Assembly (NCBI GenBank): GCA_048013815.1
Contig: CM106586.1
Coordinates: 10,478,001 to 10,542,000, forward strand
DNA length: 64,000 nucleotides
Source: Setoptus koraiensis
Taxonomy: Eukaryota > Arthropoda
Reading direction: 5' to 3'
This document shows positions 55,131 through 64,000 of this stretch, in pieces (the stretch's first letter is position 1; every line of letters begins with the position of its first letter). The position numbers and the translations under genes are program-made. The notes beneath the pieces were generated by a model. The model saw nothing but the letters and a program-made list of their open reading frames with translations, had not been told where the DNA came from and searched no databases.

Positions 55131-58100
55131 GCTATCGGCGGATATCGGCGGAGCCGTTAGCGCGCCAGAACCCCTTGCGCTGGCTGGCAGCCCGCAAGCG
55201 CTTATTGCCATTCTAATTTGATGATTGCTCGCCGTGTTACCGGCCTGCCAATTGATGGAAATTATTATTATTTCTGAATTATCCAGCCAGATGCGGCTGC
55301 CGGTGGCTCCATTGCAGGCGCATGCACAACAACAGGCGCTCGTTGTTGCGCAATTGTGATAGTAATTATTGCCGCCGCGATAATAATGATAATGGTGATA
55401 ATAGTTGCAGCGGCGATAATGGTGATAATAGTTAATGCAATGGTTGCGATAGTAATGATTTCGTCGAATCATGGCCGTCGAATCATCATCGTCCCGACGA
55501 TGGTCGGCGCGAATCACCGGCGCGCGTCATCGAAGCGATCGTTGACGCAACTAACCGAAGGGGTCGTCGACGCGATCAGCGAGGCATCATCGACGCGCGT
55601 CATCGATCGCCGAGAGGTTCGTCGAGACAATCGTCGACAGAAGCGCCCAGAGAACCGTCGGAATCACCGAACATCCGAACAGCGGAATCACCGAACATCC
55701 GAACGGCGGAATATCCGAACAGCGGAATATCCGAATATCCGAGCATCCGAACATCCGAACGTTTTCGCGCAGCATACGGCAAACAACTTTCCTCTCGCGA
55801 ACACTGCCCGCCCCGGCCGATAATTTATAGCTGGCCGGCGATGGTCGTTGTCCGGCGCTGCTCGAAACAAAGCAAGCGATTCGTGAATCAAATTAAAAAA
55901 CGCATCATCGCCCATGATTGGGCATGGCCGTTGCGACGCGCCCGAACCCGATGATTCCAATTTGCGCTGGCCGGCTGCCAATCGGAAGCACCTGTTGCGC
56001 CGATTGTTTGGCGCGACTCGATCATTATTGTTGTCGCTGTTGTTGTTGTCCAAGTTGCACAACAGCAACAGCAACGATTGTTTGCTGTCGGTGGTTGGCG
56101 TGATTGTTTGCCGCTGGCCGATGATTGCCTGACAGGGGGCGAGTCGCGTTGTATCGTCTGTTTGTTTGTTGTGCCATACTGGGTATTAAATCATCGCCAA
56201 TACAAGTTACAATCGGCGCACACACACTCGGCCAATTGATCATGAGCCATTTATAGTTTTATAGCGACCGGTTGCAATAATATAAAACAGACGAACAACA
56301 AGATGAAGATTGCATGCAACAACACGGCCAGAAATGCCCATTCAATCGGATTGGATTCGCGATTGTCCGAATGAGCAAACGGTGGTCGCACTGCAATCAA
56401 TTATTGCAGTGCGCTCTATGGGAACTTTTCTTTACGGTTCTGTTCACCTTGAGGCGCTGTCATTGTTGGCGCAGCGCAATAATAACATTATGTAATTGCT
56501 AATGTGGCCGCAAAGAGCAATGAACACACACACACAAATATTCATTTATTTGTCTATTTGTTTATTCGTGGCGAAATGGCGAAAATACAGGCAAAAACAT
56601 GTTACAAGTTGCAGGCTGTTATAATGCCGGCGCTGAGACAATAACAGACACTTGTCAATCAGCTGCCATTTTATCCCTTTCTCGCCGCCATTTCGGCCAT
56701 TTTTATTTCATTTCATTTTATTTTGTTTCATTTTATTTAATTTTTCGCCTTATTTCGTTTCATTTTATCACTGGCGCTATCATAGTGGTGCCAACGGTGA
56801 TAAAATGAACCCAGACAGCGGCTGTTATTTACTAGTTGGCAAACAGCCAATCAGCTCTGGCCAACTGCAGCGCCACAACCTGTCGTGTCCGCGGTGTCCG
56901 TCTGACCCGGCGGCTTCGGCGGCTCGGCGGCTTCGACGCCCGACCGGCCACTGTCAATATTGGAAATCGCCGAGTGACCGAACCTTGGCCGCCACTCGCA
57001 ACAGAGGGATTCGCGCGAACCCGTTGCCGCTGACCAGTTGCGCAATTCGACACCTTGATGCCACTTTCGTATGCGAATCCCGAATTTCGGAGCGACGCCG
57101 CCGAATTTCGTAGCGACGCCGCCGAATTTCGAACTTTGGAAAGACGCCGTCGAATTTCGAACTCGAAATCAAATTCGGGGCGAATTCGATTCTGCGCGAC
57201 GCGTCGACACAGTTGCTTCGATTCGTCGTTACAGTTTCGCCAGTTTCGCGCTGTCAATCGGACACGATTTGCCGCACGGCGCAGATAAATGGTGCGTCAT
57301 CCGGCGCTGCAAACAACGAGCTCGCTCGCAACGAGCGCAATCGATCAAATGCGATCGCTCGTTTTTTGCCCGCCACACCGAGCCGCTCGATGCGGCGAAT
57401 AAATTACCAATCGCTCGTATTGTCTCGCATGTGATGCGCGTCTAACACACGCCATTCGACTGGAAGCGCGGCGTGCAATTCGAATGCATCCAATTTGAAT
57501 GGCGTACGAATTCGGAATCGAACGGCGCAAGATGCCGAAATCGGATGGCGTACGAATTCGAACTTGCCCAGCGCAAGATGCCGAAATCGAATGGCGCAAC
57601 AATTGGGATTGCGCTAGAGTCAGAGTCGGCAAGGCGCAACAGCGTTGGCAACACAATGGCAGCGTGCGAACGGTCAGCGGCATCGCGGCCAGGTTACATA
57701 ATGATAATAATGTATCGATTGCGGTTGATAGCTTGGCGAGCGGCCACCGATCGGCCGGTGTGGCGCCGCGCGGCCAGCCTATCGATTACTATGCGGTGCG
57801 GTGCGGTGCAGTGCGATGCGATAAAGTGGCCAGACTTAATTGTTGGGCCGATTTTATCTGGCGCTAGCATCTGTCAGGCGGACAAATACAAATAAAAATT
57901 TGCGTAATGCGAGAGGAAAATATGCGCAACTGGCAGCCATTGCAAGCGATGCGAGCCAACAAAAAAGGCCGCTGTGTCTTATGGCGCTACGCTACAGGTG
58001 ATCGCACTGCGTCCTCTGATTACGATTATTGTTTGTTTGTTTTTTGCTGCTTTTTGCGGCTCGCAATGTTCGGCCGCCGCTGCCGGCCAATGATTAATTT

Positions 58101-58472
58101 TCTCGGCGAATTTCTCACACACAGGTGAACGGGCGGCCGGACAGGTATTTGTCGATGCGGCGATGTGTCGGGCCGGCTTTTCGCTCGAATCGGACGGCTA
58201 TTCGGTCGAATCGGACGGCCGAAGTGAGCGCAAAGCCGGCCCGAAGACCGCATATCATCGTGGTCTCGCACAATTAATATTGATCGTCTGTGTGAAAAGT
58301 GAGCCTGAAAAACGAGCGCATCGAGTGTGCAAGTGGCTCAAATTGGATATTCATCGGATATATTCACCTGACTCGTATGATGTGAGTCGCATGATGTGAG
58401 TCGCATGATGTGAGTCATATGATGTGACTCGGCAAGCAACGGTCGTTTGCGCTCGCATCGCTCGAGACGGAC

Positions 58473-58568
58473 ACTCGAATTCGAATCCGAATCCGAGTTG
58501 GAACTCGAGCGATGAATCCGAGTTCGAATTCGAATCCGAATCCGAGTTGGAACTCGAACGATGAATCC
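58473..58568 (+). repeat. 48-bp direct repeat, two units
   Basis: 58473-58520 and 58521-58568 differ at few positions; a partial third copy follows. Itself built from GAATTCGAATCC words. Confidence 0.9.
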
Positions 58569-61237
58569 GGACTCGAATTCATTCAATTCAATTTATGCCC
58601 AACCGTGTTACGTGAACATATAACATTTATTCACCAGCTTATGTATTCGCAGAAGATAAGCGAGATGCGTCAGCTGATTGGCAATTAGTCTCATTATGTG
58701 GTCTCTTTTGCATCTGACATGTGAGCATAATAATGTTAATGTTAAACTGTTGTGGCATACTGTTGTGTGTGCGCAATATTGAGTGAGGCTCCACAAGGAG
58801 CCGAGAGCAAACGGTTACGTAATCCCCGCCACTAATCTCGTCACCTGTTGTCGTTGTTGTCAATTATGTTTGGCCTGACTATGCCCTGACACTGCACACC
58901 TATTGCGACAGGGCGAATAGGCCAGATAATGTGCGCCCATATGCAAATAATCTCAACTGGGTATCAGCGACGTCCAGCGATAATATCCGACAATCCGACC
59001 ATCCGACAATCGCACAATCCGACAATCGGACGATCCGCCGTCCAGAGGCTCAGATCAGCTCAGATGAACAGCTGATCGGGCAGACGAGGATGAAATAGTT
59101 TGAATTCCTACACTCTCTCTCTCTCTCTCGCTGCTGTACTGTTATCGCCGGGCTGTGCATTTGACTTGTTTATTTGTTGCGCAATTTATCTCTGGGCCGA
59201 ACAAACAACAAGCTGCCGATAGGTTCATATAGGTCATCGCTCTGGCCACTGACTGGTCAGTCAATCGTGACTGGCGGCGTCGCTGGCGTCGCCAACTGCA
59301 GCGTTCTGTGGCACCAGTTGGCGGCGGCGACGACGGCACCAGTTGGCAGTGAGCAAACACAAACGGACAAGCGGAGAAACAACGAAACAACGAGACAACA
59401 CACAGAGCAACAGGTAAACGGAGCGACAGGTAAACGGAGCGACAGGTAAACGGAGAGACAGAGAGAGTTAATTGGCTGCCGGGGACGAGCCGCGCTGACG
59501 AGGCAACATGACGCGATTTGATGAGGACATCCGCCGAATCGGCTGCTATTATTATCATTGCCATTGCTGTCATTGCTGTTTTGGCATATTATTTATTTTT
59601 GCATACGGCCGCCATAATGCCTCGTTAATGGGCACTAATTACAGGATGATACTCGCTGACGGCGGCGGCGGCGGCCACTCGTTGGCTTGCTGCATGTGCG
59701 ATCTAGCTTGCGATCTCGCTTGTGTCTAGCTTGCGATCCGGCTTTGTTTGTGCGCTGCCCGATGTGTCTAATCTAATGAGCGTCTCGGGCACTTGTTGGC
59801 CTCGCAAACGAGCGATCCGACGAGCGATCGTGCGAGCTTTCGCCGAGCCAGCGATCGCTGGAAACTCCGGCGGCGCATCATTAGCGCAAGTCGCCCATTA
59901 ATTACACACACACACACAAGCAAATGAGCTCGCCCGTTTCCTGTCCGTCTCATCAGTCTATTTGTGTTGCTTTGTTGGCCTGTCAATCTTATCACAACGA
60001 TTGCGTCATAGCCAGTTGCGTCATCGCGATCACTCGGTTGCTGCCGGTTGTGCGATATGTGCGATTTGTGTGACTCACAAAGCTGTGAGCTGTGTCAGCT
60101 GTGCGATATGCGCCGTGTGTGCGATATGCGAACGCCCAGGTGAGCTCAGGTGAGCTCAGGTGAGCCCAGGTGAGCCGAGCCCAATGAAACGGCCATAAAT
60201 GGTGCAAATTTCAATTGTGATGAATGACAATAATCGCACAATTGCGCAATCTCTCCCAGGCGCCGTCTGCATTAATTGCAGCGCGCCTATAATTGTGTGC
60301 ACATGTAATTGTAGAGCTCACCTGTTGCAATTAATTGGTCATGCCAAGCAATTGAACAATTAGCGCAGCGGCGCCAACTCTCGGCACTCGCACCGTCTGT
60401 CCGTATCATGGCCTGTTTCGCGCTCACCTGTCCAATCAAACAAGTTTGCTGGAACCTGTTGGGTGCCGAGAGTTGTTGTTGTTGTTGTCGCTCGCTGTCA
60501 ATTAACGATCACAAGCGAACGACGACCAAACATGTTTTATGTGAGCTCGCTCGATACCTTTCGAGCCTATATTTACTGCGCAACCGCCAGATATTTAGCT
60601 GACTGGCCAGTTTGACTTTTAACTAGCTAGCCCGTTTATTAGTCAGTTATTTGTGATATTTGTGATCATTTGCGATCGCTTGTGATCGCTTGTGATCGCT
60701 TGTGATCATTTGGCGGCGCACAGTGCAGCACCTATAACGATGATAAGGTGATCTCTCTCTATAAGGCCCGATGATCACAAATATCCGATTGCCAGACTCG
60801 ACTTTGATTGGCACTCACAGTGGGTAGCCAGCCTATAGTCACAGCTAGCTAATGCTTATAAACTTATTCACTAACTAGCTACACTAGCTGGCATCGTCAC
60901 AATAGTGTCACACAATAAATTGTTGTCGCTGCCAGTTGTGTTATGTCACAATTGACATTTGTATGTTTATTATTATTATTACCAACATTTGAATATATTT
61001 TGAATAGTCGCAATAATACAAATATTAGCGATAATGCACACACAAATATTAGCGATAATACACACAAATATTAGCGATAATACTCACAAATATTCGTGCG
61101 ATTGTGTGTGTCGTTGTGCGTCGTATCTAGTCGGGATACGACGAGACACACAACGAGATATTCATCAAATGTGTCATCTATTAAATATTAGTCATCTAAA
61201 GTGAGAGCATTCGCACATGGTGCGCATGTTGGGACAC

Positions 61238-61490
61238 TTTTACGACACTTTCGGGATTTCGCGTCACTTTCGGGGTATCGCGACAGCTTCGGGCCAGTTC
61301 TGGTGTCGTTCCAGAACAGTTTCGGGGCGCTCTCGGAAGTTTCGGGACAGTTTCGGGGCGCTTTCGGGGCGCTCTCTGAAGTTTCGGAGCGCTTTCTGAA
61401 GTTTCGGAGCGCTTTCTGAAGTTTCGGGGTGCTTTCGGGGCGCTCTCTGAAGTTTCGGGGCGATTTCGGAATGGTTTCGGGGTGGCGAGA
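61238..61490 (+). repeat. AGTTTCGGGGCGCTTTCTGA-type minisatellite
   Basis: About 250 bp of degenerate 20-24-bp units with the core TTTCGGGGCGCT. The Arg/Pro/Ser-rich minus-strand frame 61196-61531 is a translation of it. Confidence 0.88.
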
Positions 61491-62339
61491 TCGAGCCGGT
61501 CTGGACGAGTCAGTTGAGGCAGCCAGATCAATCAGATCGGCAATGGGCAGGCAGTGAGTGCGAGTGAGTCACACTTATATCAGCTAAATATTCAACGTAT
61601 TTAGTCAGTATCATCATATAAACTGAATTGAATGATAATTCACTTGTCGCCCGTTGGGCGAGCTGCCATGCGAAATATCCGCGTTGCAAGTAGCTGCCGA
61701 TTTGATAAACTAAAAACTGGCTAATAAACTGTTCGTAAGTTGACAGTGTGCGAGCACTTACCATCAGGCCGCCTATTTTATATCTTTATATGTTATGTAA
61801 TATTTATCTATTACACAAGATATGAAGCTGTTATTGTGTGTGTGTTGATGAGATAGCGAGATATAATGAATAATAATGAAAGAACAATATTGCGCAACAG
61901 CCTCGCTGTTGTGCCTGTTAAATTGGATGCAATTTATTTCCAATTTAACACTCGCTGCATGACATCGCTTCGTTATTGCGATATGTGCGATATGTGCGAG
62001 ATATAAGATTTAAGATATGAGATATGTGAGATGCGAGGGATATCATAAGATATTGCCAAGACATCTCAATATCTCACATGTTGTGTTGCGGCTCAATGTC
62101 TCATATGGTAGCTATAACGCATAATAGTTGTGTGAGATATCGCGACGGCGGCCTAAAAAACGCTCTCATCTGCTCTCGGCGGGGGCGGCCGCATGACGAC
62201 CGATGCGATTTCATGAATGCGAACGGCGATGCGGCGAGTTCATCGCTACCATTCGAATCGGCAGCCGTTGCGACGGCTCGCCACCGATCAATTGCGCAAT
62301 ATCCCTCGATTCGGGCCTGCCGAAGCGGGCTGTTCGGCC

Positions 62340-62416
62340 GGCAGATTCGCGGCAGGTTCGCGGCAGATTCGCGGCAGGTTCGCGGCAGGTTCGCGGCAGG
62401 TTCGCGGCAGATTCGC
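62340..62416 (+). repeat. 11-bp tandem repeat (GGCAGRTTCGC)7
   Basis: Seven 11-bp units from 62340 to 62416, alternating GGCAGATTCGC and GGCAGGTTCGC. It resembles the 55081 array in core sequence (GCAGATTCG). Confidence 0.95.
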
Positions 62417-64000
62417 GAGGTTCGCGACATGAGAAATGAAGTATCTCGCATTGTGCGATATTTCGGATCGGATTGTGAGCAGTGTTCGCATGCAGCGGGC
62501 CTCGCACCGCCGCCGGATACCGCCCGAACAGCGCGTCTGAGCGTTGCGCAAGTATTTGTGAGTATCTGTGCAAGTATGTGCGAGTATCTGTGCGAGTATT
62601 TGCGAAAATATAAATATTTGCGTGCGCTCATTTGCATATCGAACGCTCATTGGCAGCGCTCGTCGTGTCGGCGCGCACCGACACCGACGACAACAACAAC
62701 AACACACACACACACAATATTGCATTATTGGATAATCTTATATAATGATATTATGATGTTGTGATGCAATGATAGCGCACGATGTGATGCGCGATTAACG
62801 ACACTCGACAACTATTATGCCTGTTTATATTTATATATCTATTTGTGACTCATGCATGCATTTATGCTGTTGTTGCCGTTGTTGCTGCTGTTGTTGCCGT
62901 TGTTGCCGTTGTGCAACAGCAGCAACAACAACGCGCAGCGACTAGACGGCGACTAGGCAACAGCCACGACAACGACCGAGCCAGTTAGTTGGTGGCAGAG
63001 CGAGCCTTCTTTTTATGGCCGCAATCAAACTTTTTCTAATTCTTCTCGTTCGCGTTCTCGTTCGCAACGTTCATTGGCGCGCCGGCCGCGCAGGCCAACA
63101 AATCAACGAATTCCTCGCTACAAATTCAAATCAATTCGCAGTCAGCGTATTCTCGTCTCGTTTGCAAGGTCTCACTCGAGTCGCTGCGATCCCGAGTCGC
63201 TCGCGATTACGAGCCGATGCCGAATGGTTGCCGTCTCAAGTCGGTGGCGTCTGAGAGCGAGTTGCGCGAATTAAATCACCAACTGACAACGACTCAACTC
63301 GCTTGCCCCTAAACTGGGCGCCCCGCCACTGGCGTGTGTGTGGCCGTATATCTTGGTCGTCTGTTTTTTTATTACATAACAACCGCGCCACTTGCCTCTT
63401 TGCCATTTCCGGTGCCATCTGTTCGCTCTCTCGGTCGTCGCTGGCGTCGCTGCTGTTGGCGTTGGCGCGAACAACAACCAACCACCACAGCCGAGCCAGA
63501 CAAAGGCCGATGTGGGTGCCTCTAATCGCTCGTTTCGGCGGCCACTCGGCCGCACTCGGCCGCAGCTCGGCCGCAGCTCGGCCGAAGCTCGGGGGCCCAG
63601 CCCAGCGGACGCCCGACCGACCGACAGACCGACCGACAGACCGACCGAGCGCCAGCTCAACGATGCCCATTACGTCATTTTGAGTGGCTGGCGGCGGCGT
63701 TGCGTCATTGCAAGTGCTCGCATATTATCCAGTGCACAACACACACACACACACGACACAACGGGCGCATTGTGTTTTAATGCGCTGCCAAGTGCACATC
63801 CCAAAAAACACATGTAAATTACACACGACGCAATGTTTGTGTGTAAGTGGCCTTTATGAGTAGCGTTGAGTGATGTTATGTAATGAATTGATGCGATTGC
63901 GATTGAGATTGAGACAATGTGCAGCGGCGGGCCCGCAATCGAACGTTGTTGCCGTTGTTTCTGTCGTTGTCGCTGTTGCTCGGTTGTCGCTGTTGCTCGG

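Larger units (their letters stand above)
48516..64000. other. probable retn intron and/or intergenic, no exon supported
   Basis: About 15.5 kb after the ARID-exon donor. I find no REKLES-like exon and no other recognisable protein, tRNA or rRNA. Open frames up to about 230 codons exist because the sequence is GC-moderate and repetitive. Minisatellites and CAG tracts (48966-49022, 53440-53505, 62870-62935) are the main structure. If the gene is spliced normally, at least the left part is its intron. Confidence 0.5.

Noticed and set aside
62078-62764. 228-codon plus-strand frame and its 178-codon antisense partner
   Set aside because: Both cross the 11-bp GGCAGRTTCGC array and have repeat-like composition.
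1-64000. tRNA genes
   Set aside because: I looked for GTTCRANYC-type B boxes on both strands and found no site with a matching acceptor stem and A box; a tRNAscan-SE run would settle it.

Overview
This is nuclear DNA from a metazoan, most likely an arthropod (a mite or other chelicerate is my guess, at low confidence). The evidence is spliced genes with GT-AG introns of 100 to 530 bp, animal-specific regulators (a SKOR/Fussel Ski-family corepressor and an ARID3/dead ringer protein), heavy poly-Gln/poly-Asn expansion, and very abundant micro- and minisatellites. There are no operons, ribosome binding sites or other bacterial features. Several longest-frame starts in this window are TTG/GTG artefacts; starts below were re-chosen as ATG or from splice junctions.

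Layout. (1) 1-15.2 kb is compact, AT-richer and gene-dense: two tandem full-length ABCC/MRP-type ABC transporters on +, an LSM4-like gene on -, a three-exon 17-beta-HSD12-like short-chain dehydrogenase on -, and a broken UBFD1-like ubiquitin-domain gene on + that runs into an 85-bp tandem satellite. A 500-bp inverted-repeat transposon sits just downstream of the first transporter; the second transporter's 3' flank shows the empty site. (2) 15.6-21.5 kb holds one very long, low-complexity, probably secreted protein on -. (3) 21.5-29.4 kb is gene-poor. (4) 29.4-34.3 kb is the two-exon fuss/SKOR gene on -. (5) 34.3-47.8 kb is a gene-free interval rich in short tandem arrays and perfect hairpins. 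It separates fuss from the head-to-head ARID3/retained gene. (6) 47.8-48.5 kb is the ARID-domain exon of that gene on +; its remaining exons are not found, and 48.5-64 kb is non-coding as far as I can see (intron and/or intergenic).

The most notable signals are: transporter paralogues whose nucleotide-binding domains are almost identical in DNA while their membrane domains have diverged (domain-restricted gene conversion); a hidden 5' exon that shows the obvious ATG of transporter 1 lies in an intron; a satellite whose dyad stem is kept by a compensatory change; three independent tandem arrays between fuss and retn whose different units all carry a TTRCGTAA-type bZIP motif; and many perfect or near-perfect palindromes and hairpins.
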